A stretch of 56,322 nucleotides of DNA from Bacteroidales bacterium (GCA_021108035.1 JAIORQ010000013.1:1-56322); one strand, 5' to 3'. Counted from the stretch's first letter, positions 43,803 to 52,461 are shown. Notes: a model not told the origin generated them from the letters alone. Numbers and translations are program-made.

Positions 43803-45929
43803 ATGCGACCCGATTTCACAAAAATAGATTTTAAATCAACAATGCCTTCCGGAAAGAAACCTAAAACCAAAGGCGAAAAGTTTATTACACCTGAACAAAT
43901 AGAATTAGATGCTTTTTATACCAAAGATGATATGCAGGAAATGGAGCATTTAGATTTTGCTGCAGGAATTCCGCCGTATTTAAGAGGCCCCTACTCTACC
44001 ATGTATGTCATGCGGCCCTGGACAATCAGGCAATATGCAGGATTCTCAACAGCAGAAGAATCAAATGCTTTTTACAGAAGAAATCTTGCTGCAGGACAAA
44101 AAGGTTTGTCTGTTGCTTTTGACCTTGCAACACACAGAGGTTATGATTCTGATCATGAGCGAGTTGAGGGTGATGTCGGTAAAGCCGGTGTTGCTATTGA
44201 CTCAATATTAGACATGGAGATCTTATTCGATCAAATTCCTTTGAATAAGATGTCGGTTTCAATGACTATGAACGGAGCTGTATTACCGATATTAGCATTC
44301 TACATTGTTGCAGGATTAGAACAAGGAGCAAAATTAGAAGAGTTAATCGGAACTATTCAGAATGATATTCTGAAAGAATTCATGGTCAGAAATACATACA
44401 TTTATCCGCCTCAACCATCTATGAGAATCATTGCTGATATTTTTGAATACACCTCACAAAAAATGCCTAAATTCAATTCTATCAGTATATCCGGTTATCA
44501 TATGCAAGAAGCCGGAGCTACAGCAGATATTGAATTAGCATATACACTTGCTGACGGACTTGAATATTTAAGAGCCGGTGTTAAGGCAGGAATGGATATT
44601 GATTCCTTTGCTCCAAGATTATCATTTTTCTGGGCAATCGGGATGAACCATTTTACTGAAATTGCAAAATTACGTGCAGCCAGAATGTTATGGGCAAAGA
44701 TCGTGAAGCAATTCAATCCGAAGAATCCGAAATCTATGGCATTGAGAACGCATAGTCAAACATCCGGATGGAGTTTAACGGAACAAGATCCTTTTAACAA
44801 TATTGCAAGAACTTGTATTGAAGCAACAGCAGCTGTATTAGGACACACTCAATCTTTACACACCAATGCTTTAGATGAAGCCATTGCTTTACCGACAGAT
44901 TTTTCGGCAAGGATAGCTCGAAACACCCAAATATATTTACAGGAAGAAACAGGAATCACAAAAACGGTTGATCCTTGGGCAGGATCCTATTATGTTGAGA
45001 AATTGACGCATGAAATCGCACATAAAGCTTGGAAATTAATTGAAGAAGTTGAAGAACTTGGCGGTATGGCAAAAGCAATTGAAACCGGTATCCCTAAAAT
45101 GAAAATTGAAGAAGCATCAGCCCGAAAGCAAGCAAGAATTGACAGCAAAAAAGATACGATTGTAGGTATCAATAAATACAAACTTGAAAAAGAAGAACCG
45201 CTTGACATTCTCGAAGTTGATAACACTGCCGTCAGAAAAGCTCAAATTGAACGTTTAAAGAAACTGAAAGCAGAAAGAAATAATGAGGAAGTTCAAAAAG
45301 CATTAGATGCAATTACCGAATCAATGAAAACAGGTAAAGGCAATTTACTGGAATTATCAGTAGATGCAGCCAAGAAACGAGCAAGTCTTGGTGAAATTTC
45401 TACCGCAATAGAAAAAGTTGCCGGCAGATACAAAGCTGTTATTCGCTCAATTTCAGGAGTTTATTCATCAGAATCAAAAAATGACATGAGTTTTGAAAAA
45501 GCAAAAGAATTAGCCGATAAGTTTGCAGAACAAGAAGGCAGAAGGCCCAGAATAATGGTAGCAAAAATGGGACAAGACGGCCATGATCGAGGAGCAAAAG
45601 TTGTTGCAACCGGTTATGCCGATATTGGTTTTGACGTGGATATAGGGCCGCTTTTCCAAACTCCTGCCGAAGCTGCAAAACAAGCTGTTGAAAATGATGT
45701 TCATATTCTCGGCGTATCAAGTCTCGCTGCCGGACACAAAACATTGGTTCCTCAAGTCATTGAAGAATTAAAGAAACTTGGCCGTGAAGATATTATGATT
45801 ATTTGCGGAGGTGTTATTCCTCATCAAGATTATCAATTCTTGTATGATGCAGGCGTTGTCGGTATTTTTGGCCCCGGTTCATCGGTTTCGGAAGCTGCTG
45901 TTCAGATTTTGGAGATATTGTTGGATTAG
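43803..45929 (+). CDS. mutB: Methylmalonyl-CoA mutase large (alpha) subunit
   Basis: MutB is the catalytic, cobalamin-binding subunit that rearranges succinyl-CoA and methylmalonyl-CoA, a step of propionate metabolism. The 708-residue protein has the N-terminal tail and TIM-barrel CoA-binding domain ([60 protein letters not shown]). The C-terminal B12 domain binds cobalt through H594 in [16 protein letters not shown], followed by [17 protein letters not shown] and [13 protein letters not shown]. It is complete. Its partner mutA is 15.8 kb upstream on the same strand, so a single operon is unlikely in this organism and stoichiometry must be balanced in trans. Confidence 0.97.
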   Translation: MRPDFTKIDFKSTMPSGKKPKTKGEKFITPEQIELDAFYTKDDMQEMEHLDFAAGIPPYLRGPYSTMYVMRPWTIRQYAGFSTAEESNAFYRRNLAAGQKGLSVAFDLATHRGYDSDHERVEGDVGKAGVAIDSILDMEILFDQIPLNKMSVSMTMNGAVLPILAFYIVAGLEQGAKLEELIGTIQNDILKEFMVRNTYIYPPQPSMRIIADIFEYTSQKMPKFNSISISGYHMQEAGATADIELAYTLADGLEYLRAGVKAGMDIDSFAPRLSFFWAIGMNHFTEIAKLRAARMLWAKIVKQFNPKNPKSMALRTHSQTSGWSLTEQDPFNNIARTCIEATAAVLGHTQSLHTNALDEAIALPTDFSARIARNTQIYLQEETGITKTVDPWAGSYYVEKLTHEIAHKAWKLIEEVEELGGMAKAIETGIPKMKIEEASARKQARIDSKKDTIVGINKYKLEKEEPLDILEVDNTAVRKAQIERLKKLKAERNNEEVQKALDAITESMKTGKGNLLELSVDAAKKRASLGEISTAIEKVAGRYKAVIRSISGVYSSESKNDMSFEKAKELADKFAEQEGRRPRIMVAKMGQDGHDRGAKVVATGYADIGFDVDIGPLFQTPAEAAKQAVENDVHILGVSSLAAGHKTLVPQVIEELKKLGREDIMIICGGVIPHQDYQFLYDAGVVGIFGPGSSVSEAAVQILEILLD

Positions 45930-45964
45930 TAATAAAATCATTTGTTGAACATAAATATCAACTT

Positions 45965-46480
45965 ATGAAAAAACAAAAAACGCAAAGTGTCATAAAAAAA
46001 TATGTAACAGCAAGAAAGGGATTTCTAAATTATGCAAAAAATGAAGATAGTCTTTCAGGAAGTGATAATATCATAGGTCGTATAGGTGAATACATTGCTT
46101 TTGAATATCTCAATTTACAAAATAGAAATCCCATAAAAGCTGTTTTAAATCGAGCTGGGTATGATATTGTTTGTGATAATAAAGATAAAATTGAAGTTTC
46201 CGTAAAATTAATATCGAATGAAAATAAAAAAGGAAGAACTACAAAAATTGGAGAATCTTGGAATGAATTAATTGTTATTTTATTAGATGAAAATTATGAA
46301 ATTCAAAAACTCGGACATATATCAAAGAAAGAATTTGATTCCGGAATAAATAACAATGATTTTAAAGGAGCATATGTATATGCATCAAGGACAATGGTTA
46401 ACGAAGACGGAATAATTACAAAATATGGTAATGTTATTGAAAGCAGAAAGGAATTAAAAAAAATATATACATTGATATAA
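45965..46480 (+). CDS. Small PD-(D/E)XK-like protein of unknown role
   Basis: This 171-residue basic protein is not of a named family I know. The middle resembles a restriction-endonuclease-like fold: E42 in NIIGRIGEYIAFEYLNLQ, D67 in LNRAGYDIVCDN, then a strand with K81 in KIEVSVKLIS. The order E ... D ... xK fits the PD-(D/E)XK core, although the usual acidic residue two before the lysine is S79, with E77 just upstream. The C-terminal part (GTSW-like GESWNELIVILLDENYEIQK, LGHISKKEFDSG) resembles the tail of DNA-binding members. It follows mutB by 35 bases and faces a VapC toxin. A defence or DNA-repair role is possible but not shown. Confidence 0.5.
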   Translation: MKKQKTQSVIKKYVTARKGFLNYAKNEDSLSGSDNIIGRIGEYIAFEYLNLQNRNPIKAVLNRAGYDIVCDNKDKIEVSVKLISNENKKGRTTKIGESWNELIVILLDENYEIQKLGHISKKEFDSGINNNDFKGAYVYASRTMVNEDGIITKYGNVIESRKELKKIYTLI

Positions 46481-46506
46481 AACTTTTGATTTTGAAAGGT
46501 ACATTC

Positions 46507-46884
46507 TTATATCTCAAACGGATTAATAACTTTAACTTCTGAAATCTTTTCAAAATCTTTTTCATTTCGCGTAATTAAAGTTAAATTATAATTTATCGCA
46601 GTAGCTGCTATTATTGCATCAGGAAGTTTAATTTTATATTCTTTTCTTAATCGAATAGTTTGTTCTACTATCTCATTATCCACAGAGTAATTTTTTGCAA
46701 TTTTAGTAAATTCTGTTATTACTTCGGGAACATTCTTAAAACCGAGTAATTCAATTTTTGTAATAACAGATATTTCAGGTTGTTCATCAATAATTTTAAT
46801 TACAAATTCTTTCCCTTTTTCCGGTATCTTATCAGCAGATAAATAAATTATTACATTAGTGTCAATTAAATATCTCTTTCCCAT
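46507..46884 (-). CDS. vapC: VapC-type PIN-domain ribonuclease toxin
   Basis: The 125-residue PIN-domain protein starts MGKRYLIDTNVIIYLSADKI. It shows the acidic active site D8 (LIDTN), E in ITKIELLGF near residue 45, D in LPDAIIAATA near 89 and the final D of LITRNEKDFEKI. VapC toxins cut tRNA or rRNA when freed from their antitoxin. The start overlaps the antitoxin frame by 19 bases, the usual coupling. It is convergent with the PD-(D/E)XK-like gene. All catalytic residues are present, so it is probably functional. Confidence 0.9.
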   Translation of the reverse strand: MGKRYLIDTNVIIYLSADKIPEKGKEFVIKIIDEQPEISVITKIELLGFKNVPEVITEFTKIAKNYSVDNEIVEQTIRLRKEYKIKLPDAIIAATAINYNLTLITRNEKDFEKISEVKVINPFEI

Positions 46885-47084
46885 TCGTTTCTGTTTTTAT
46901 TTAGTTGTTCAATCATAGTATTCCCTTCTTTTTTAGTAATACAACCTGTTAATCTTTCAGAAATTTTATTAATATCTGTTTTAGATACAGTTTTTCTGAT
47001 TATTCTTATAATTTTTAAAGCCTCCAAATTCTCCAATAGTTTTAAAGCCTTTTTGTTTTTTGCTTCTATAATAATAGTTTCCAT
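46866..47084 (-). CDS. Antitoxin partner of the PIN-domain toxin
   Basis: This 72-residue protein begins METIIIEAKNKKALKLLENL and ends EQLNKNRNEWERDI. Its opening matches small Bacteroidota antitoxins that neutralise VapC: a short beta/helix DNA-binding start with METIIIEAKN-type residues and a charged C-terminal helix that would fill the PIN active site. It precedes and overlaps vapC. A conventional AbrB or RHH motif is not obvious, so the call relies on position and size. Confidence 0.7.
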   Translation of the reverse strand: METIIIEAKNKKALKLLENLEALKIIRIIRKTVSKTDINKISERLTGCITKKEGNTMIEQLNKNRNEWERDI

Positions 47085-47376
47085 ATTTTTGAAGTTTAAC
47101 TTTTCCTTTGTAAGATTTATTCCTGTTTTACAAATTTACACACATAATTTAACGATTACAAAATTAAAATCATTTTTGTTGTTTTAATGATTTGACTTTT
47201 AAACATCCGTAGGATTTTAAAACGTCACAGATATTTTGACAATATGTCATTTTCAACTGACAAATCATATTAATTGATTATTTTCATAGAAAACACTTAT
47301 TCTAATACTCATAACTTCTTCTTATATTGATGATTACAGAATTATCATATAAATATCAATTTTTTTTCATTTATGA

Positions 47377-47406
47377 TTGACATATTTAAATTATTTAGTT
47401 TCTTTG
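47377..47406 (+). promoter_or_regulatory. Promoter-like sequence before panD; rest of the 378-base gap is empty
   Basis: TTG (47377-47379), a 19-base spacer and TTTCTTTG (47399-47406, one base off TAnnTTTG) precede the panD ATG by 56 bases. The remainder of the gap 47085-47462 holds no gene; a small stem, AAATCATT with AATGATTT (47167-47193), is the only other structure seen. Confidence 0.45.
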
Positions 47407-47462
47407 CAAAAATTTCCGGACTTTAATTTGTAGTATTAAGTCTGATTTAATATTTTAAACGA

Positions 47463-47816
47463 ATGAATATACAAGTCTTAAAATCTAAAATTCACAGAGT
47501 AACTGTTACAGGTGCAGACTTGAATTATGTTGGCAGCATAACCATTGATGAAATATTAATGGAAGCAGCTAACATTATAGAAGGCGAAAAAGTCCAAATT
47601 GTCAATAATAACAACGGAGAACGAATTGAAACCTATGTTATAAAAGGTGTAAGAAATTCCGGCAAGATTGAACTTAACGGGGCAGCAGCTCGAAGAGTAC
47701 AACCCGGGGATATTATCATTATCTTTTCCTATGCAACAATGGACTTTGAAGAAGCAAAATCATTTAAACCTGCTGTTATCTTCCCTGATACAGATACTAA
47801 TATGATTATTGATTAA
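47463..47816 (+). CDS. panD: Aspartate 1-decarboxylase (pro-enzyme)
   Basis: PanD makes beta-alanine from aspartate for pantothenate synthesis by PanC. The 117-residue pro-enzyme self-cleaves between G24 and S25 ([19 protein letters not shown]) to form the pyruvoyl group on the new N-terminus. Other conserved parts are [29 protein letters not shown], and [20 protein letters not shown]. Length is normal. In many Bacteroidota panC, panD and radA are grouped; here panD and radA are together while panC is at 19317. A 61-base palindromic repeat lies between panD and radA. Confidence 0.96.
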   Translation: MNIQVLKSKIHRVTVTGADLNYVGSITIDEILMEAANIIEGEKVQIVNNNNGERIETYVIKGVRNSGKIELNGAAARRVQPGDIIIIFSYATMDFEEAKSFKPAVIFPDTDTNMIID

Positions 47817-47836
47817 TTCTTTATTGTCAAGGATTA

Positions 47837-47897
47837 CATTGCTGCATTGTTAAACAGCTAAAATACAACAATGTAGCGATGAAACAATGCAGCAATG
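47837..47897. repeat. Perfect 15-bp palindrome of ATTGCTGC words between panD and radA
   Basis: CATTGCTGCATTGTT (47837-47851) and AACAATGCAGCAATG (47883-47897) are exact reverse complements 31 bases apart. The loop contains another variant (ACAACAATGTAGCGATG). The word family is the same as that of the repeat before lpxC at 16622-16682. Confidence 0.8.
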
Positions 47898-47935
47898 AAA
47901 ACATAATTCAACACTCCCTATAAAGTTGGATTTTT

Positions 47936-47964
47936 TTGAGTATTCAAAAATCGTATTACTTTTG
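47936..47964 (+). promoter_or_regulatory. Bacteroidota-type promoter for radA
   Basis: TTG (47936-47938), an 18-base spacer and TACTTTTG (47957-47964) match TTG-N17-23-TAnnTTTG and precede the radA ATG at 47973 by 8 bases, leaving a very short or absent 5' leader. Confidence 0.55.
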
Positions 47965-47972
47965 ATAATAAT

Positions 47973-49334
47973 ATGGCAAAGATTAAAACAGTATATATCT
48001 GTCAAAACTGCGGAAACAAAGAAGCAAAATGGGTAGGACAATGTATCGCATGCGGAGAATGGAATACCTTTGAAGAAGAAATTCTTGAAAAAGATAATAG
48101 CATTGTTGCAAGTACAAGTAAAAAAATTGCAGCAAAACCTCAACTTATTAAAGACATCACTTTTGAGAAAGAAACAAGAATCAATACTTTGAACGGAGAG
48201 TTTAACAGAGTTTTGGGAGGCGGACTGGTTAACGGATCTCTTGTTTTAATAGGCGGTGAACCCGGTATAGGCAAATCTACACTGGCATTGCAGATTGCCG
48301 CTAATTTGGATAATTATAAAACGCTTTATGTATCTGGTGAAGAAAGTTTACAACAGATTAAGTTACGTGCTGAACGTATTGCAAACGGTGAAAACAATTG
48401 TTGGGTTTTGAGTGAAACTCGTTTGGAAGCAATTTTGAGAAACGCAGAAAGCCTCAACCCGGATATTATTGTCATTGATTCTATTCAAGCCATATCAACA
48501 GAAAGAACAGATTCATCACCCGGAAGTGTTACACAAATCAGAGAATGTACAACAGAGATTTTAAAATATGCCAAAGAAAATAACAAGCCGGTAATTTTAA
48601 TCGGGCACATCAATAAAGAAGGTAATCTTGCAGGCCCTAAAGTTTTGGAACATATTGTTGATACCGTTCTTCAATTTGAAGGAGACAGAAACCATTTATA
48701 CCGAATCATCAGAGCAACTAAAAATCGTTTTGGTTCAACTTCTGAATTGGGTATTTTTGAGATGAACAATAAAGGTTTGCGGGAAGTTCCAAATCCGTCT
48801 GAAATGCTTCTCTCTCACAGTACCGATAATATGAGCGGAGTAGCAGTTTCGGCAACCATTGAAGGTATACGTCCGTTTTTGATTGAAGTGCAAGCATTGG
48901 TTAGTACAGCAGCTTACGGAACCCCTCAAAGAAGCTCTACAGGCTTTAATGTCAGACGATTAAATATGCTTTTAGCAGTGCTTGAAAAAAGAGCAAAATT
49001 TAAATTGGCTACTAAAGATGTTTTCTTAAATATTGCCGGAGGATTAAAAGTTGATGATCCCGGAACTGACCTTGCTGTTGTTTGTTCTATCTTGTCTTCA
49101 GATATTGATTTGGCTTTGCCGAAAGAAATATGTTTTGCCGGAGAAATCGGATTATCCGGAGAGATAAGGCCGGTTACACGTGTTGAGCAAAGAATATCTG
49201 AAGCTGCAAAATTGGGGTTTAAAAAAATCTTTATCTCAAAATTCAACAAAAAAGGCATTAACTTTTCTAAATTTGATATTGAAGTTTCCGGTGCATCAAA
49301 AGTTGAAGAGGTGTTTAGGGCTTTGTTTAAATAA
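47973..49334 (+). CDS. radA: DNA repair protein RadA
   Basis: RadA (Sms) is a RecA-like hexameric helicase that extends recombination intermediates. The 453-residue protein starts with a C4 zinc finger (YICQNCGNKEAKWVGQCIAC). The ATPase core follows, with Walker A LIGGEPGIGKSTLALQI, Walker B PDIIVIDSIQAIST and the RadA-specific ATKNRFGSTSELGIFEM. A Lon-protease-like C-terminal domain (ISGEIGLSGEIRPVTRVEQR-type segment, here FAGEIGLSGEIRPVTRVEQR) completes it. The length is standard. It reads towards the convergent HipBST genes, with 109 bases between and no strong terminator seen. Confidence 0.97.
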   Translation: MAKIKTVYICQNCGNKEAKWVGQCIACGEWNTFEEEILEKDNSIVASTSKKIAAKPQLIKDITFEKETRINTLNGEFNRVLGGGLVNGSLVLIGGEPGIGKSTLALQIAANLDNYKTLYVSGEESLQQIKLRAERIANGENNCWVLSETRLEAILRNAESLNPDIIVIDSIQAISTERTDSSPGSVTQIRECTTEILKYAKENNKPVILIGHINKEGNLAGPKVLEHIVDTVLQFEGDRNHLYRIIRATKNRFGSTSELGIFEMNNKGLREVPNPSEMLLSHSTDNMSGVAVSATIEGIRPFLIEVQALVSTAAYGTPQRSSTGFNVRRLNMLLAVLEKRAKFKLATKDVFLNIAGGLKVDDPGTDLAVVCSILSSDIDLALPKEICFAGEIGLSGEIRPVTRVEQRISEAAKLGFKKIFISKFNKKGINFSKFDIEVSGASKVEEVFRALFK

Positions 49335-49443
49335 TGCTTCATTTAAAATTTCAACTTCTTCCTCAGTCCTGGTTTTTACTATTTTTTTCAAAATCCTGCT
49401 TTTTTCTGACTTTAAAAATGCTTTACTGTAAGTTTGGAGTATT

Positions 49444-50448
49444 TTATATTTTGTTCAATCTGTTTCGTTTTTTATTGTAGTGTTGTAAGTAAGCTCTTTT
49501 AACGGACTTGTCTAAAAATGAATTATGTACCAGCTCTTCTACTTTTTCTTGCCTGTCTAAAAAAAGTTTTAATATTTTATCTAACCTGTTTTCTTTTATT
49601 CCTATTCGTTTTGAAAATTCGAGGAAATCTTCTAATCCTGCATGCCCAAATTTTTTCATTGTTTGCGATTCAAACTTATCTTTAAACAAACCTTTGCTTA
49701 AAGCAAAATCGGTATCATCAACATGAATTTTTGTATTTATTAAATCATAAGCCGGACTTAACAAATAATCTCCGGATGCAGATTCCGATAAGGCGAAATT
49801 TTTTAAATGAGCATCACCGTTTGAAAAGAGGTAATTGAACAAAATTAATGCAAAAAATTTTTCAATTTCAATCAAATATGCCGGAACATATTTTTTAATC
49901 AACTCAGCCAACTCCTCATAACTGTAATCGTATTTATAATTATCTCCCGCAATTTCTTCTGTTTTTCCGGCCAATGATGCAAAATCTTCTTTTGCTCGAT
50001 TTTTTCTGTCTTCTATAACATCAAAACGTCTCGTTATATATGCCGGCTCTCCGGTTTCAAAAAAGATAAGAGCATTTTCGGCTGTATTTATTCCGTATAC
50101 CTGACGTGCAATCTGCATAGTCAGATGTTCATTTGCAGGCACTTGGTTAACCTTTTTTAAATCTCTCGGAATTGGTTTTAATATGTAAGTTCCTTGTTCA
50201 TCCGCTTTTGTGAGACGCAATTTGTTTTTTTCAAGTAATAAAGACGATTTTTCCTGATAACCTGATATTGATATTCTTTTTCGGTTTTCAATAAATTTAT
50301 CAGAATCTTTTTCACTTTGCGGTGAAGAATAAGGCAAAATATGACTTACTTTTTTCCCGTTAAACATACGTTTCAAGCATAAAGGACTATATGTTTTGAA
50401 ACCTTCTGCTAATGTTCCGGGACAATATTTTATTTCTGTTGTATTCAT
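49444..50448 (-). CDS. hipT: HipT-like serine/threonine kinase toxin
   Basis: The 334-residue kinase corresponds to the HipA core without its first subdomain, as in HipT of the tripartite HipBST system (335 residues in enteropathogenic E. coli, as I recall). The Gly-rich loop region reads NRKRISISGYQEKSS: S60-I61-S62 matches the autophosphorylated SxS of HipT, close to its S57/S59. Catalytic elements are D212 and N217 (LFSNGDAHLKNFALS) and the metal Asp D235 (SPAYDLINTK). In characterised HipT the target is TrpRS; for this copy the target is unknown. The start is two bases from the end of hipS, so the genes are translationally coupled. Confidence 0.85.
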   Translation of the reverse strand: MNTTEIKYCPGTLAEGFKTYSPLCLKRMFNGKKVSHILPYSSPQSEKDSDKFIENRKRISISGYQEKSSLLLEKNKLRLTKADEQGTYILKPIPRDLKKVNQVPANEHLTMQIARQVYGINTAENALIFFETGEPAYITRRFDVIEDRKNRAKEDFASLAGKTEEIAGDNYKYDYSYEELAELIKKYVPAYLIEIEKFFALILFNYLFSNGDAHLKNFALSESASGDYLLSPAYDLINTKIHVDDTDFALSKGLFKDKFESQTMKKFGHAGLEDFLEFSKRIGIKENRLDKILKLFLDRQEKVEELVHNSFLDKSVKRAYLQHYNKKRNRLNKI

Positions 50449-50450
50449 CC

Positions 50451-50774
50451 TTATTTATCAGGTTTAATTGTTATTGCTCCAATAGTGTTGTATTGTGCAG
50501 TTGCAAGTAATAAACTGAAATAATCATTTTTGTCTATCTTCAATTGCTGACATTGAAGTTTCTTATTTATACCTTCTGACAGCATATTAAAGAAAAAAGG
50601 GAAAAGATATTTACTGTAATACTCTTGCCGGCTTTTAGGCATAGTAAGGCTTATTGCAGGAAAGTCGGGATTATTAAAATATGTATCTTCATATCTGAAA
50701 ACATATGTGTTTATTTTTTCCTGTGTAAGTATTCCTGCAAGAATACCGTTTCTATATACTTTTGCATTTTTCAT
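50451..50774 (-). CDS. hipS: HipS-like protein (HipA N-terminal subdomain)
   Basis: The 107-residue protein MKNAKVYRNGILAGILTQEK is the 'couple_hipA' N-terminal subdomain that in ordinary HipA is fused to the kinase. YVFRYEDTYFNNPDFPAISL, TMPKSRQEYYSKYLFPFFFN and MLSEGINKK are conserved in this subdomain. As a separate gene between hipB and hipT it matches HipS, which acts as an antitoxin in the E. coli HipBST system. Gaps to both neighbours are three bases or fewer. Confidence 0.85.
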   Translation of the reverse strand: MKNAKVYRNGILAGILTQEKINTYVFRYEDTYFNNPDFPAISLTMPKSRQEYYSKYLFPFFFNMLSEGINKKLQCQQLKIDKNDYFSLLLATAQYNTIGAITIKPDK

Positions 50775-50777
50775 TTA

Positions 50778-50990
50778 CTACAATCCGGTTTTCTTTATTT
50801 CTAATTTCAGTTCCATACCAATAACTTCTGCTAATTTATTTATTGTTGCAACAGTAGGGTTTCCTTTACCGTTTTCAACACTTTTAAGTGTTCGTAAGCC
50901 TACTTCTGCCATATCTGCAAGCTGTTCTTGTGTAATTTTAAGAACTGCCCTGCGTTGCTTAATGGTTTTTGCCAGATCAATAAGTGCCAT
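50778..50990 (-). CDS. hipB: HipB-like XRE-family antitoxin/repressor
   Basis: The start MALIDLAKTIKQRRAVLKIT at 50990 gives 70 residues; an in-frame start at 51044 would place extra hydrophobic codons over the operator region. The helix-turn-helix is TQEQLADMAEVGLRTLKSVE with NGKGNPTVATINKLAEVIGM, the XRE/HipB pattern. It likely dimerises on TTGCA-type boxes just upstream and represses the hipBST operon, as HipB does in studied systems. Its C-terminus (ELKLEIKKTGL) is short. Confidence 0.85.
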   Translation of the reverse strand: MALIDLAKTIKQRRAVLKITQEQLADMAEVGLRTLKSVENGKGNPTVATINKLAEVIGMELKLEIKKTGL

Positions 50991-50993
50991 ATA

Positions 50994-51122
50994 TTGCATA
51001 TTTGCATACAAAAATAATGCAAAAACATCAAAAAAGCAAGACAAAGTGCATTATATTGCATTATTAAACAGGAAAACAAAGGATAACCTGCAAACAAAGA
51101 ATAAAAGTGCAACTTATTGCAC
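50994..51122 (-). promoter_or_regulatory. Array of TTGCA-type operator boxes upstream of hipB
   Basis: Within 130 bases upstream of hipB are at least four elements sharing TTGCA/TGCAA: ATTGCATATTTGCAT (near 50993-51007), AATGCAAA (51016-51023), TGCATTATATTGCA (51047-51060) and the perfect inverted repeat GTGCAACTTATTGCAC (51107-51122). Their number and spacing suggest cooperative HipB binding. The remaining bases to the next gene (51123-51266) show nothing else. Confidence 0.65.
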
Positions 51123-51266
51123 CTGTCAGGATATATTCAGAATTGATTCTTCTTATTTTTTATGATTGAAAAACCGGCACTTAGGAACTGTTACGAAATA
51201 AGATGTGCAATTAAGACTGATAATACAAAAAAATCAGATAAAAATTCATCGTTTAACGGAATATAA

Positions 51267-51929
51267 TTATCTGTTAATTTTTGCATATCCAAGATCTTCT
51301 ATTTCCTGAATACTGTTTATTAAATGTGTTTTTCCGTTTTTAATTACATATATTCTGTCAGAAATATCAATAATATGATCATACATATGATCCGTGATTA
51401 AAATCCCTTTATTTAATTTTTCTTTTTGAATTAATTTTTTGACTGCTTCTGTTTGAATCGGCATTAAATGAGAAAACGGCTCATCTAACATACAAAATTG
51501 TGATTTTGACTTTAGAATTACATATAATTCAATTATCCTGTTTTGACCTCCCGAAAGTTTTCTTAAAGGAAAATTATAACAACTTGAAAAATCCGGAAAT
51601 AATTCTGTCAGTTCGTCATATTCTAAATTAAAATCCTTAAATATTCTATTTAATTTCAGGGATTGGGGAACAAAATTAAATTGAGGCATATATTTTATAA
51701 TATTCGGATACTTATAGGCTTCAAAAAACACTTTCCCGTCAATTCTTACTGACTTATCAAAAGGATTTAATTCCCCGTATATAATATTCATCAAACAAGA
51801 TTTTCCTGCCCCGTTTCTTCCCAGTAAACCTATGATTTCTCCGGTTTTAATTTTCAGATAAACATCAGACAATACTTTCTTTTCTCCAAACTCAAGTATA
51901 ATACTGTCCGTTTCCAGTATATGTTTCAT
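51267..51929 (-). CDS. ABC transporter ATP-binding protein
   Basis: The 220-residue ATPase has Walker A GLLGRNGAGKSCLMNIIYGE, Q-loop YMPQFNFVPQSLKLNRI, signature LRKLSGGQNRIIELYV, Walker B KSQFCMLDEPFSHLMPIQTE and the H-switch KGILITDHMYDHIIDISDR. It belongs to the exporter type ATPases (single-lobe, bacitracin- or lipid-export like). The start overlaps the stop of the small membrane gene (ATGA), so the two are cotranslated. The partner has only about three transmembrane segments, so the permease may be a multimer of that protein or encoded elsewhere. Substrate unknown. Confidence 0.85.
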   Translation of the reverse strand: MKHILETDSIILEFGEKKVLSDVYLKIKTGEIIGLLGRNGAGKSCLMNIIYGELNPFDKSVRIDGKVFFEAYKYPNIIKYMPQFNFVPQSLKLNRIFKDFNLEYDELTELFPDFSSCYNFPLRKLSGGQNRIIELYVILKSKSQFCMLDEPFSHLMPIQTEAVKKLIQKEKLNKGILITDHMYDHIIDISDRIYVIKNGKTHLINSIQEIEDLGYAKINR

Positions 51930-52225
51930 AAAATTTTAAATGCAAAAATTAATAAAACAATGAACAATATTGTATCAAACAGTAAAGTTGAAATCCACAA
52001 CATTTTTTTTGAAACACCTAAATTTTGATAGTAATAAAACTCTTTCTTTTTATAAGCAGAAATGAAATAAAATATTACTCCTTGAGTGATAATTTTCCCC
52101 CAAAAAAAAGGAGCAAAAAATTCCATCCCTAAAATATAAATATAGTAAATACAAACGGCAGTAATTAATAAACTTGCATACAAAAAAGTTTTATAAAATG
52201 TATACAATAATCGAATGGTTTTCAT
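51926..52225 (-). CDS. Small membrane protein partner of an ABC ATPase
   Basis: The 99-residue protein has three predicted hydrophobic segments (FLYASLLITAVCIYYIYILG, FWGKIITQGVIFYFISAY, MLWISTLLFDTILFIVLLIF) and a positively charged loop (AYKKKEFYYYQNLGVSKK). The motif YYYQNLGVSKKMLW resembles the coupling region of ABC-2-like permeases, where N-L-G-x-S/x-x-x-x lies next to the ATPase. It overlaps the ATPase start by four bases. It is much shorter than a normal permease (about 250 residues), so it may be a miniature permease or an accessory subunit. Confidence 0.65.
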   Translation of the reverse strand: MKTIRLLYTFYKTFLYASLLITAVCIYYIYILGMEFFAPFFWGKIITQGVIFYFISAYKKKEFYYYQNLGVSKKMLWISTLLFDTILFIVLLIFAFKIL

Positions 52226-52461
52226 CTAATAAATATGTATAATTTTTATAGTTAATACATTTGTAATTATCACAAAGGACAAATATATAACATATAAAAC
52301 GAAACAAATCAGGATGTTATAAGATGCATGAAAGAAGATGTGTATAAGCTGTTAATTATCTGATATTTAAAGCCGAAAAATAAAATGGTTAAACTTTGTT
52401 AAATAAGTTTAATAAATGTAAAAAATTAATTGCAAAGGCATTGTTTAAAAAGTTTAATTTA

